Assembly (NCBI GenBank): GCA_009760885.1
Contig: CM019707.1
Coordinates: forward strand, 31,437,602 to 31,501,601
Direction of reading: 5' to 3'
DNA: 64,000 nt
Source: Achatina immaculata
Lineage: Eukaryota; Mollusca; Gastropoda; Stylommatophora; Achatinidae
Every line of letters starts with the position of its first letter. The first letter of the stretch is position 1. Below, in pieces: positions 1 through 10,871 of this stretch. The translations under genes were made by a program, and so were the position numbers. The notes under the pieces are model-generated. The model did not search any database. It had not been told where the DNA came from and worked only from the letters and a program-made list of their open reading frames with translations.

Positions 1-235
1 GTCACGATTGTTTTGTACGTCTTATGTTCAGATTTGTATATCGTAAATATTACTTACATTTTGTCTTTTTTTTCTGTTTCTTCATTCTGTCTGGTTTGTT
101 TGTTTATTTGTTTGTTGTTTGTTTGTTCAAGAAATAAATCTTAGGCTGAAACGTTAAAATTCTGTTCTACGTTGAGGTATAGAAGCTGCTTCAGCTTTCT
201 TTAAAAGTCTTAACTACACCCAGTACGTCATGTTG
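1..235. other. AT-rich sequence without a recognised feature
   Basis: T-rich sequence with short runs of GTTT. I see no coding signal, RNA gene or repeat boundary. It is probably 5' intron or upstream DNA of the TNF gene that follows. Confidence 0.5.
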
Positions 236-682
236 ATGACTTAGTCTAACTACACACACTGTACCATGTTCATTAGTCTAACTACACACAATGTACCATA
301 TTCATTAGTCTAACAACACACACTTTACCATGTTCATTAGTCTAACAACACACACTGTACCATGTTCATTAGTCTAACTACACACACTGTACCATGTTCA
401 TTAGTCTAACTACACACACTGTACCATGTTCATTAGTCTAACTACACACACTGTACCATGTTCATTAGTCTAACTACACACACTGTACCATGTTCATTAG
501 TCTAACTACACACACTGTACCATGTTCTACACACACTGTACCATGTTCATTAGTCTAACTACACACACTGTACCATGTTCATTAGTCTAACTACACACAC
601 TGTACCATGTTCATTAGTCTAACTACACACACTGTACCATGTTCATTAGTCTAACTACACACACTGTACCATGTTCATAGCC
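236..682. repeat. 32-bp minisatellite
   Basis: About 14 near-identical units of 32 bp (TAGTCTAACTACACACACTG followed by TACCATGTTCAT). One unit near 523-545 is internally shortened. The high similarity indicates recent expansion. Confidence 0.93.
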
Positions 683-914
683 TGTTCTAATTAATCGCAC
701 AAACTATACCATATCCATATCTGATAGTAATTAACCATACAAATTATACCATGTCCTTAGCCTAGTCTCATTAACCACGCAGACTATACCATTTTCTTAG
801 CCTAGTCTCATTAACCACGCAGACTATACCATGTTCTTAGCCTAGTCTCATTAACCACGCAGACTATACCATTTTCTTAGCCTAGTCTCATTAACCACGC
901 AGACTATACCATGT
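683..914. repeat. 40-bp minisatellite, diverged relative of the preceding array
   Basis: Roughly five to six units built around CTTAGCCTAGTCTCATTAAC and ACTATACCAT. It shares the TACCATG core with the 32-bp array upstream, so both probably grew from one ancestral repeat. It ends about 30 bp before the putative splice acceptor of the first coding exon. Confidence 0.85.
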
Positions 915-944
915 CCGTAACCGATTCTCTGTTCTCATTTTCAG

Positions 945-1489
945 CATCACCGAGTCTGCGATCACCACAATGGCCAAAGACACCAGAGTAACCTTTGACC
1001 CGCCCGCGCAAGTGCCCAACAAACCCTGCAATAAAGTGCGTCACAACCGCGTCACAGAGAGACAGATTTCTTATGAAGACGCCGAGAACTGCGTCAACGA
1101 GATGAGTGAATCTTTCCCAGCGTTGAGTACGCGAGCTCAGAGACTCATGCGACAAGTTTCGGGATCTTTCAACAACCGGACTATCAAAGTGGCTCTTATC
1201 TTGTCGGTGATTCTCAACCTCATACTCGGAATTCCGTTCGGAATCTTCTTTGGGTTCTGGATGAGCCAGAGAAACGATGCCTCTTTACGCTCGTCCGTGG
1301 CAGGGTCAGCGCCCTCTGTGGACTCCTTTGAAAGACTTGTAGACGAGAAGAGCTACACTCTCGTAGAGTCGTGTTTTCCGTGTTCGGATAGTGACCTTGG
1401 CCTTGACAGCAGGGTGAAGGTTAAGTCCAAAAACAATATTTGCTGCACAGACGACAAAGTCTTGCACGTCGAAGGATCGCCATATGTAA
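945..1489 (+). CDS. TNF superfamily ligand, first visible coding exon (anchor, stalk, start of TNF domain)
   Basis: Reads from ATG at 970 (A at -3, G at +4). The frame is open back to a likely acceptor, a pyrimidine run ending in CAG at 942-944, so 945-969 may be 5' UTR or coding. The product is a type II membrane protein: cytoplasmic residues 1-72, one hydrophobic helix about 73-97, then an extracellular stalk with Cys135, Cys138, Cys158 and Cys159. LHVEGS (165-170) looks like the first strand of a TNF domain. Family knowledge: TNFSF ligands are trimeric, often shed, and signal through TNF receptors in immunity and apoptosis. Two donors overlap: GTAAGT at 1486 (phase 0) and GTATGA at 1490 (phase 1). 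Only the second matches the phase of the terminal exon at 16444, so I end the exon at 1489. No clear furin site is visible. An undetected small exon remains possible. Confidence 0.8.
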
Positions 1490-1974
1490 GTATGATGTTT
1501 CGTTTGAGTCATTTAATATCTTTTTTTTTTAAAATTCCATTCGCATGCATCGCATTCTAGCTTAGATGCCAACATGTGGTAAAACTTTGCCCTTGCTATC
1601 TTATTTTCTCGTACTGACAATCAAAGTACACAGTGTTTTGGTGTACCTTGCCTTGGAGGCAGACAAGTCGTTATTTGAATATAAAACCAGGGACAAGTAA
1701 TAGCAAAAGGTTCAGAACCGCTGTTCTGCATTTTATGCGATGGAATGCAGGAATAGCTCGCAAGTTCCATGGCATGCTTTTCTCATTACAGAACAATGTC
1801 GCTGGATTTAGGTCTCAGATGTCATGTGAAAATTTTCAAATAAAATGGTCCCTGGTTGTCATATGCCAAGTCACGAAAGTGTGAAAGAACAACAGAAAAA
1901 TGTGTACCTAAAATGTTCTTTCAAGCAAGTACAGACAGATTTTAGGAGAGATAAAAAACATCGCAAAGTTGCAG

Positions 1975-2262
1975 GTGGCTATTAAACTACGAATGTGGCT
2001 TTTGAACTGTGTACACTGGTGGCTATTAAACTACGAATATGGCTTTTGAACTGTGTACGCGGGTGGCTAATTGAATTGTGTACATGGGTGGCTATTAAAC
2101 AGTGTACGCAGATGGCTATTAAACTACGAGGGTGGCTTTTGAACTGTGTACGCAGGTGTCTATTAAACTGTACACACAGGTGACTATTGAGCTGTATACG
2201 CATGTGGCTATTGAACTGTGTACGCCGGTTACCCATTGAACTAGGTGGCTATTAAATGTACA
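1975..2262. repeat. Degenerate minisatellite of GTGGCTATTAAACT-type units
   Basis: Units of roughly 25-27 bp around GGTGGCTATTAAACT and TTGAACTGTGTACGC, with substitutions and length changes. It looks older than the neighbouring arrays. Confidence 0.8.
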
Positions 2263-3410
2263 TTCAATAAATCACAAAGTTTTAAGAACTGCCTACAGAT
2301 CACTGCCTGGCTCAGTTAACTCAACTGTTTAAAAAATGAATACCTGACCTTCTTGTGATAAAGACATCGAGTATCGGAGGATACCTGTGTCTGCATGGCG
2401 AGGCCACCATATTATAAGATCATGCTGATGTATGTGTATTTTTAAAAATAAACAAATATGTAAATACAGGTCACCGAATCATTGACTTTATAAGGACGAG
2501 AAAAAAGTAGAGAAGATGAAAAAGAAGAAGTCTATCGTTTAACGTTGTAGAACCTATGATAGCAGCATCAATATCGTGGTAATCACTTTCCCTGCACCCT
2601 CCAAACACTTATAATCGTGTTTACAGCGTAATTCATCAGCTTGCATCGTTTTACGGCGGCTGTTTTGCTCAATATTAACGTGTCAGGTAACCATTTTGTA
2701 CAGCTTTATAGACTAGAGGGGCATCAGTAGAAGATTTCCTACATACAACTATGGGATGGAAAATTAAGCCAGCTAAAATAACACGTACACAAAGGACAGG
2801 CCAGATTTGAAATCTTATCACATATAACTGCTGTACGACACATACAATGGCACACCAGTTATTTTGAAAGCCAGGCACAAACAACTACACGCAACATAAC
2901 ACAAACACAATGGCTAACCAGTATTTCTGAAACCCAGGCACACAAAATATGTCTGCAGCATGACAAACACGGGCCTACATTTTAAAAAGATCAGCAAATA
3001 CACAGCAGTGCACACACACACACACACAGAGTGCCTAGAATTGAAAGCGCAGAACACGAACACATATCTCGTTCATTCACAAATCTTCATTGCTGTCGCC
3101 CGAAGTTTTAGCAGTTAAAATGATAACGACGTCTTGTCACGTTAATGTTATCACCAACAGAGGAATTCTACCTTAAGTATATCGAGGGCCTAGTTTTTTT
3201 TTTCAATGGTTTCATTGATAAACCAGAGTCAGCAGTAATTTTATATTGCTGCAGTGGTCACGTGGTTGACACATTCATAACTAATGTGAATACTTTAAAG
3301 TTCACAGCACCCTGGAGTGTGCTTTGAAAGGTAATGTGAGGACGCATAACGCCTTCTTTGGTGTATGGATATAGAAAAGAGGAGAGAGGCGGTGCGATTT
3401 CTATAGTTGA
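2263..3410. other. Intronic DNA, nothing recognised
   Basis: AT-rich unique-looking sequence with a short (CA)n run at about 3012-3028. No coding or transposon signal was seen. Confidence 0.5.
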
Positions 3411-3605
3411 ATATCTATCTATCTATCTATCTGTCTGCTTGTCTGTCTATCTATCTGCTTGTCTGTCTGTCTGTCTGTTTGTCTATCTATCTATCTGCTT
3501 GTCTGTCTATCTATCTGCATGTCTGTCTGTCTGTCTATCTACTTGTCTGTCTATCTATCTGCATGTCTGTCTGCCTGTCTGTCTATCTGCTTGTCTGTCT
3601 GTCTT
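3411..3605. repeat. (TCTA/TCTG)n tetranucleotide tract
   Basis: Almost pure TCTA, TCTG and occasional TGCT tetramers over about 195 bp. The open frames across it translate to Leu/Ser/Cys repeats and are not genes. Confidence 0.95.
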
Positions 3606-3818
3606 GCTTTCACTCCTACCCCACTCCACTCGAAAGTATGCAGACAGACTACACTCTGGACATAAAAATAAGAAAACTGAAAGTATAAATATTTACAAAC
3701 CATACAAACTTTCCTTGTGCAGGTAACCACCCATACCAGTTTAAGTATTCGGAACAACGAAATCGAATAGAATATTCGGTCCATCTAAACTGTTATAAGA
3801 AACCGGAACGGTTATCTA

Positions 3819-5117
3819 CAATGGGTGATTGATAAGTTATCAGCATAAGGTACAATATATTATTTATGGACAACTTTTTGTGGTTATTTCTCAACATAGT
3901 TTATGCACGTTTTATGCAAGTTTATGCACGTAGTCCAGCGATCCTGGAGCATAGGGATCCCTTTGTAAAAGTCAGCATCTTGTGCCAGTAGAAAGTGGTC
4001 TACGTCATGAATGACGTCATTACCTGAAGCAAATTTGCGACCACTGAGCTCTTTTTGAATTTGGTAAACAGGTAATAGTCCCAAGGGGCCAAATCTGGGG
4101 AATAAGGAGGATGTTCAAGAAGCTGGAAGCCGCATTCATGAATGGCAGCCATTGCCACTGCGGACTTGTGAACTGGAGCATTGTCTTGCTGAAAGATGAC
4201 TCCTCTCGTCATTTTCCCTCCACGCTTTTCCTTCAGTTTGACCAGCAGTTGCATCACAAGATTAGCGTAATAGGCCCCGGTGACCGTTCTGCCCTTTTGA
4301 AGATAGTCTACCAATAGCACACCTTCTGAATCCCAAAAGATGGAAGCCATCACTTTGCCTGCAGACAGAACCACCCTTGCTTTCTTTGGAGGTGGGGATC
4401 CATGATGTTTCCACTGCTTTGACTGTTCTTTGGTTTCTGGTTGAAAATGATGAACCCAAATCCGATCCATAGTCACAAATTGCTGAAGTAACTTTTCAGG
4501 ATGTGCAGAAAAATGGCCAAGATTGTCTCTTGACATGTAGAGACGCTGTCGTTTGTGATCAGCTCCAAGAAGTTTCTGGACCCATCGAGCAGAGACCTTT
4601 GTCATTTGAAGATCATTGTGAATAATAACATGAACACTTTCCTGAGAGATGTCCAACTCAGTAGCAATGTACCGTTCAGTTAGTCGTCGATCCTCCATTA
4701 TCATGTCATGGATTCTGCCGGTGGTTTCGTCGGTGGTTACCGTTCTTGGTCTTCCTGGACGGGGATCATCTTCCAGACTCTCCCTTCCATGTTTGAATTA
4801 AGCTGCCAATTTCTTCACTGTGCTTTAAGAAGGGGCACTCTCCCCTAAGAGTCTCTACCATATCCTCATGAATCTCCTTTGATGATAAGCCCTTGATGCT
4901 GAGGTAGCGAATGACTGCTTGATGAGAAATTTTATCCATTTCCTCAGTTTCTGCCACCCCTTACCAGTTCAGTAGCCTGTACAAAAAATTGGTTGCAGTT
5001 AATTTCTTGAAACTTGGTGTTTAATCTTAGATTAACCTGATCTACAAATACACCTAATATCAACTGTGCGTTTCAAGTATTTGTACCTTATGCCGAGAAC
5101 TTATCAATCACCCCTCG
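3819..5117 (-). mobile_element. mariner (DD34D) transposon, copy 1, full length but decayed
   Basis: Inverted ends of about 35 bp: GGGTGATTGATAAGTT on the left and its near complement on the right (AACTTATCAATCACCCC). TA dinucleotides flank it at 3817-3818 and 5118-5119, the mariner target duplication. Length 1,299 bp is typical of mariner. The transposase lies on the minus strand. A second copy of the family occupies 47013-48306. Confidence 0.93.
4000..4957 (-). pseudogene. mariner transposase pseudogene (copy 1)
   Basis: The N-terminal helix-turn-helix part (VIRYLSIKGLSSKEIHEDM, 4957 downwards) and the catalytic part (4704-4000) are in different frames, so at least one frameshift breaks the gene. 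The catalytic triad can still be followed: Asp in TMDRIW (normally a DE-type motif, here altered), Asp in QQDNAPVH, and Asp in LAPWDYYLF. The last two are separated by 34 residues, which defines the DD34D mariner class. Family role: cut-and-paste transposition at TA sites. The frameshift and the altered first motif argue that it is inactive. Confidence 0.92.
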
Positions 5118-5563
5118 TAGCTTACTAGGCACAGGATTTTTCTGTTGCATATTATCCCTGATATGTCTAGCCGTTGTGTCATCCTGGCGTATATTTTCTG
5201 TCCTCTCATATTTTGACATATCATTTACAAAATCGGTCTAAGTATCAGTGCGATAACTCAGTTCGGCTTCGTGATTTTGTTAGCTTCAAATTCTTCAACT
5301 GCTTCCGTCCTTTTTGATTGTATATTATCAGCCAGGCCACTGGGTTTTTCCCATTTTTCTTTGATGGTTTTACAGATCCTGATTTTACAGAATGTATATG
5401 GGTCTTTTTTTCATAATTTTTTTTCGTTTTCCGGGTTTTAAATTTAGAATAACCGAGAACAAATATTGCCGTAGTGGGTTGGATGATGTAGCATCGGAGA
5501 CCTGGAATTGGTCTAGACTCTATCCCAGGCCATCGTGGAGCTGTCCACAAAGTTGGACAGGCC

Positions 5564-5599
<36 letters not shown>

Positions 5600-6059
5600 G
5601 GGCGGGTTCTGGATGGTTCCTTTGGTTTTATGAGTGGCCCAAAGGACTTTGGGGGAGAGGATGGGCGTTGCCGTACTTGGATTTTTCTTGTTTGAAAGGT
5701 GGGCTCGGAGGGTTGCGGGAAAGGGATGTTTGTGCCGGATTACAGAATTTCTGTCCAAGCCCCTGCATCTAGGTTCTTGTAGCTTGGTGGAGCTGACAAA
5801 AGTTCAACATGGTCCTCAAATTGCCCAAGACTGCCAAACGGACTGCTTCTGGCGGTCAACTCCAAGACTTGAAGCAAGTCTCTGTGAATCGCTGCACATG
5901 CGACACAGTGGCCATCACCTTGAGATGGTTGGAGGCTTGGTTGTAAGACGTTGGTAATTACATGAGTGTAATGGGTCTTATAGTAGCTGGCTTACATTCC
6001 TTACCTGTTTTTAAGTTCAAAGAAAGGGGGGGGAGGGAGAGAACGAATGAACAAACTTA
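5118..6059. other. Intronic DNA with an (AG)n tract
   Basis: Contains a perfect AG microsatellite at about 5570-5596. Nothing else was recognised. Confidence 0.5.
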
Positions 6060-6456
6060 TTCATATGAAAAGATACAGAATTTGACACGCATACCCGAAT
6101 CACACAGCTGAGAAACACATAAATGTCTTTAAATGCTACAGAAGAGTTCTTCAAATATCATGGACATAAAAAAAAGAACAGATATATCCATACTACAAGA
6201 AGGCTGGCTAGTAAAGAGGATTAATCAGAGAAAACTTAAATATTTTGGACACATTAAACGTCATGAGAATTTAGAGAAGCCCGTCTTGGAAGGGTACATA
6301 ATGGGAAAAAGAAAGAGAGGAAGACCAAGGCGAAGATGGCTGAAAGACATTGTTGATGATCTGCAAATGGACGCATCAGCAGCAGGCCATCTTGCTCACA
6401 ACCGAGAGGCCTGTTTAGAAGGCAAAGTTCCACAAGGGACATGCTAATGACTGACT
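6060..6456 (+). mobile_element. LINE 3' end (C-terminal end of a non-LTR reverse transcriptase)
   Basis: Encodes the typical tail of a non-LTR retrotransposon polyprotein: QRKLKYFGHIKRHENLEKP, then GKRKRGRPRRRWLKDI. This end domain is common in animal LINEs of the endonuclease/reverse-transcriptase type. The copy is 5' truncated and ends in a (TGAC)n tail near 6447-6463. The same 3' terminus (GGGACATGCTAATGACTGAC) recurs at 7348-7380. The clade cannot be named by eye. Confidence 0.8.
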
Positions 6457-6505
6457 GACTGACCCGTATCATATTCTGTCGTTCATCTTTCAACTTCCAC
6501 ACTGC

Positions 6506-6535
6506 TGAGAGAGAGAGAGAGAGAGAAAGAGAGAG
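6506..6535. repeat. (GA)n microsatellite
   Basis: About 30 bp of GA dinucleotides with one interruption. Confidence 0.9.
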
Positions 6536-6635
6536 GAGGGGAGAGGCGAAAGAGATTTTATTTTCACAGGAAGAATAAATTATCCTCGTCTGTCATTTTG
6601 GCCCTTGTCAATCAACTGTCAATTTATGACAGGCA

Positions 6636-6828
6636 TTTATGACATTAGCAAGTACAAGTGCGTTATGTATTCGTACTCGTATGTAACATTAGTTAGTGCG
6701 TTACGTTTGTAACATTCATTACTACAAGTTCATTTTGTAATATTAGTACAAAGTGCATTGTGTATGGAAAGTTAGTACAAGTGCATTACGTAAATAACAT
6801 TAGCTACTATAAATGCGTTATAACATCA
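6636..6828. repeat. Degenerate ~40-bp repeat with GTAACATTAG core
   Basis: Four to five diverged units carrying AGTACAAGTGCGTTA and GTAACATTAG variants. Confidence 0.7.
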
Positions 6829-7004
6829 TATGAATTGGTGGTCTGTAACAACATATGTAACTGGAAAAGTGGTCCTTTGGATTAAAAAAGGTGTGGGACC
6901 AACTGCCATCAGGAGGCCAACAAGGATTATGAGCTCTGCTGGGAAATTTTTCTACTACCTGTCGGCACCACGAGGCCCACAAGGATTATGAGCTCTATTG
7001 GCTA

Positions 7005-7125
7005 TGGAACATGGAGTGGTCAGTATCACGCCTGGCCATTTGTACTTCCCAAACTCCAAAAGGAACCAGGTGCCTATTTCTACTGCTGGGTGGGTGGCTG
7101 CTTCTCTCACCCCCACCCCCACCCC
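7005..7125 (-). mobile_element. SINE body fragment, minus strand
   Basis: Read on the minus strand, it matches the body of the full SINE at 58757-59011: GAAATRGGYACC, GGAGTTTGGGAAG and GGCCAGGC blocks, ending in TACTGACCA. The tRNA-like head is absent or unrecognisable. Confidence 0.7.
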
Positions 7126-7229
7126 CAAAAAAATATCGGAGGATGGACTGGACTTGAAAATTATCAACACAAAAAACATATCCACTCCACTAGTATCCAC
7201 GTTTAATAACTGGATGTAAGTAAATGTAT

Positions 7230-7233
<4 letters not shown>

Positions 7234-7265
<32 letters not shown>
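7234..7265. repeat. (TA)n microsatellite
   Basis: About 32 bp of perfect TA. Confidence 0.95.
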
Positions 7266-7268
<3 letters not shown>

Positions 7269-7345
7269 TAAATAGAAGCAGGGGTTCTCACTGTTTTGTG
7301 ATCATGACTCTAATCCAGTAATGGTACATGACCCGCGAGCCATAC

Positions 7346-7385
7346 AAGGGACATGCTAATGACTGACTGACTGACTGAGCCGTAT
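7346..7385 (+). mobile_element. LINE 3' terminus fragment with (TGAC)n tail
   Basis: Forty bases identical in layout to the 3' end of the LINE at 6060-6456, including GGGACATGCTAATGACTGAC. A very short 5'-truncated copy. Confidence 0.65.
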
Positions 7386-7527
7386 CACATTTATGTGTAA
7401 CATCGCGTGGGTAAATGATCGAACATCATAATCTTCTTTTCACGACCATAATCTCAGATTCCGGCGACCTTAATCTAGGCACGATCTGAAGTTTGGCAAC
7501 AACTACTAGACAATACCAGAATTTCTG

Positions 7528-7529
<2 letters not shown>

Positions 7530-7567
<38 letters not shown>

Positions 7568-7775
7568 ACTCACTCACTGTCTGTCTCTCTCTCTCTCACT
7601 CACTCGCTCTTTCTCTCTCACTCTGCCTGTCTCTCACTCACTTTCTCACTCACTCTGCCTGTCTCTCTCTTTTTTTCTCTCTCTCTCACTCTGCCTGTCT
7701 CTCACTCACTCTGCCTGTCTCTCACTCACTCTCTCTCTCACTCTCTCTCTCTCTCTCCTCTCTCTCTATTACAAA
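7530..7775. repeat. (CT)n / (CTCACT)n pyrimidine tract
   Basis: CT dinucleotides mixed with CTCACT and CTGCCTGTCTCTC units over about 245 bp. Confidence 0.93.
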
Positions 7776-9008
7776 GAATGAAAAACGTCACAACCTGTGC
7801 GTGGGCCACATGAGAAAGGGTCAACCCAGTGCATCTTTCCATAGCCAAAAGCAGGGGGGGGGGGGGCGCCCGTAGTGTATGAAAACGGAATGGTTAATCG
7901 TGGGGTTGGTGGAAGGGGTATTAGTATTTCAAGGAGAGACGGAGAAATAGTTTTCCACCATCTTACAAAGTCTCTCTAGGTGGCCTTGCCTGAGAAAGAG
8001 AGAGAGAATGAATGAATAATCTTTATTTTTCAAGGGTAAAGAATTGGGCACGCAGGCCCGTCTTACATTCTGCCCTTCATCACTCCATCTTTCATTCTTC
8101 CCACACACTTGATTTAGTACAAATATACAAATTAAATTAGGAAAAAACATATCAAAAGACTGTAACATTTAACTACTACATTCAAAGTAAAAGAGAAGAA
8201 GTAATTAACCTAATAAAAATAGCACTCACGCACACATACACACGCAGACATATACATAAACAAAAATACATTGTAAATACAGATCTTCTAACATATGTTT
8301 TTTTTAACAGACATTAAAATAATTTCTAACAATATCTAACAAGTTGTTTTTCTAACTATGTCATTTTAGTACTTGATGGTTGGCGAGTCACGTGTTGAGA
8401 GAGAGAGAGAGAGAGAGTATAGTTTTAGGAGATTTGTAAACGACATCTGGTAAATACTGCAAGCCATCGCTAAACAAGTTTTAAAATCAGAAATGAGATT
8501 GTTCTAAAAAGTGTGGTGTATGTGTGTGTGTAAGTGCTAAAGAGAGAGTGAGTGATTTATCACAATGACCTACTTTCATTCCGGGATTTCCATTTTTAAA
8601 AAAAAAAGGGGGGGGGGGGGAGGCTATCCCTGATAAAGTGTTCTCATCAACATTTGTTTGTTTTCGTGGTTTCTCTGCGTCTCCCTCAACTCTGAACCCC
8701 TTCCCCCTCCCCCAACCCCTTCCCTTGCGTCGTAGGGACATAACGTGGCCTAGTCACGTTGGGGACTTCGGGTTTTCCCAGTCTGACAGACAAGGGATTG
8801 GCCTCAGAACACGTTAATTACATCTTCTTCTTCTTCTTCTTCTGTTAGTAAAAAGTGCACACCAGTTTATATGTACGTGTGCTAGTTTGTATGGATGTGT
8901 GTGGACACTTCGCAGTGCTAGTCTTTCTACAAATAAATGGATTTGTTCGTACTATAAAGTTATATATATATAGAGTTATATAAAGTTATATATATGCTAT
9001 TGTTGTAT
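7776..9008. other. Intronic DNA, no gene; short simple repeats
   Basis: Contains (GA)n at 8398-8417, (CTT)n at 8821-8843, poly-G runs near 7854 and 8610, and (TA)n pieces near 8963-8993. No coding or transposon signal was seen. Confidence 0.5.
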
Positions 9009-9300
9009 CTCCCTGGAACTGCGGACTGGCGTTATTTCCAGCCGATGGTGTGCAGATGAGACACAGCAGCGTGTCGGATTGGGAGTAGGTTACGGCGGCA
9101 TCAGTCCAGGGGTGGAGCTAAAGAAGCAGGATATGTGCAGTGCTTCTTTAGCAGACCCCACCGCCACTGGGACAAGGGCGGCGATACTAGCCTCGTTAGC
9201 TCGGCTAGGCCTGTTACTAAGTGGGGGGGGGGGGGAGGTGGCCAACGGAGAGGTGTGACAGGGTCTTGACCGACTACGGCATTCCTCGCTCAAGCATGGC
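9009..9300 (+). repeat. Dispersed repeat A, plus-strand copy
   Basis: Unclassified interspersed repeat found at least seven times here. Landmarks in order: CCCTGGAACTGCG, AGTCCAGGGGTGGAGCTAAA, TGCTTCTTTAGCAGACCCCA, TAGCTCGGCTAGGCCTGTTA, GACAGGGTCTTGACC. Other copies: 39240-39370 and 44690-45005 (plus); 46385-46655, 53870-54165, 55917-56215 and 61790-62100 (minus). It encodes nothing recognisable. I could not match it to a named family. Confidence 0.75.
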
Positions 9301-10871
9301 AGCCATGTGTCAGTGAGCAACACATGGGGTCCATTGATCCCCACAGGGTCCACGTGATTTTCGAGGAACTGCGAGCCAACAAATGGCTCAATTCAAATAA
9401 TCTTACCATCTTCTGGGTTCTGTTCGTTTTTCAGTTTTTTAACGAGGGGCCCCACAGCTGTTCTGGGGCCGGAAAGGGGGAGGGGTCCATGGCCCCACGG
9501 TACATAATTTGTTTGCAGTATACTGTTTTACGAGGCTACAGGTAGCAAAGCTGGCTGAGCCAGAGTGACAGCACGATTAGCAGGGGCCAGCAAACTAGGG
9601 TGTCTGCCTAGGCTCTATCCCACCTCATCCTTGGCGTCCCCGCAAAAATGCTTAGCCATGCTAACAAGGAAAGACTCACCTTGTTTCTCCTCCTCCCCTC
9701 CCCCAATCCCATGGTATCGGAATCTGCCGATATATATTGAGTCCGCTCTACGTCTTCCAAGTAATCTGCCGTAATCTACTCCAAGTCCGACACAAAACTA
9801 CTCCACACACACACACACACACACATCTCATGTGAGAATTTTTTTAACACTCAAAGTATGGATTCGGATTGGGGGCGGGGGGGGGGGGAAGCGGGTGGGT
9901 CACAAAGCTTGCTTAAGTTTCCGGAATGAACACTGAAAGAAAGTATAAGCAGCCCAGCTGTAAACTGTCACACAATACAACGGCCGCCATTTTTTTCAAT
10001 GTGCTAGCGCAAAACACAATCGCTTGGATGTCTTTAGTGATTCTGCGGTTAATTTGTATTATAGGAGGACGAGTCAAAAAGTAATCACAAATCAAGGGAC
10101 GTAACCATGGAAAAAACACAAAAATACTCAGGGGGGGGGAATGAGAAAGTCTTTTCATATATTTTTACGTCCCTTGTTTTGCATTTATTCACCAAGCGTC
10201 GTAGAAAGATCTGGCTGGTTTTCTTCCAGACAAATGCATGCTGCAATGGCTCCACCTCAGCTATTTTCATTCCTCTTTCCTTATAGTTCTGTGTGACGTC
10301 GGAGGTTTTCAGAAGAAGGTGTATAGGGAGCGTCCAGATTAATCAGCCTCCACCCTGCAACCCAGGGGTGGATAACTCGAGGGCACGTGAGAATTCGGAG
10401 GCAGCAGCCCATCTGATGCTGGACGTGGATGAGACGAAGCGCAAGTCTAATAATACACAAGCCCTCGCACAAGCGGGTGAGTATACTTGGCTGCGCCAGC
10501 CTTGTTATGTTCTTATATATCTTATATCCTTCCCGTGCCGTTAGACGTCACATAGGGCTCGCAAAGTAGTTCGCCAATTTTTCCTGTCTTCGGTGAGTCT
10601 TTCAACCTCATCAAAGGACTCCACGCCTGTTAATTTGGCCTCTCTTAATGTCCTCTTCAGGGTTTCACGTGGTCTGCCTCTTTTTCTTCGGCCTGTTGTG
10701 TTCCACTTGATAGCTTGTTTTGGGATTTTCTGATCATTTCTTCTCATCAAGGGACCAACATATGTATGTTACATGTAACAGCATGTGTTATATCAACGCT
10801 TTGTATTTCATATATTATATCAGTGCTCTGTATTTCATGTGTTCTGTCACCATTTTTTCATGTTTCATGTG
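9082..10871. repeat. Tandem block X, copy 1 of 3
   Basis: First copy of a block repeated at 10872-12930 and 12931-~14720. It includes part of dispersed repeat A, poly-G runs, (CA)n near 9806-9828 and a LINE 3' end at 10541-10750. The period to copy 2 is 1,790 bp and similarity is very high. The junction at 10871/10872 joins TTTCATGTG to GGAGTAGGTT with 2 bp of shared sequence. Confidence 0.93.
10541..10800 (-). mobile_element. LINE 3' end, minus strand (in block X copy 1)
   Basis: The minus strand encodes a reverse-transcriptase C-terminal tail: NTTGRRKRGRPRETLKRTL, then a DRKNWRTTLRALCDV ending. The same segment recurs at 12324-12585 and 14300-14560 because of the block duplication. Related but separate insertions lie at 42430-42550 and 50885-51240. 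Confidence 0.75.

Noticed and set aside
7274..7345. hAT-like left end (CAGGGGTTCTCAC)
   Set aside because: No matching right end or 8-bp duplication could be found nearby.
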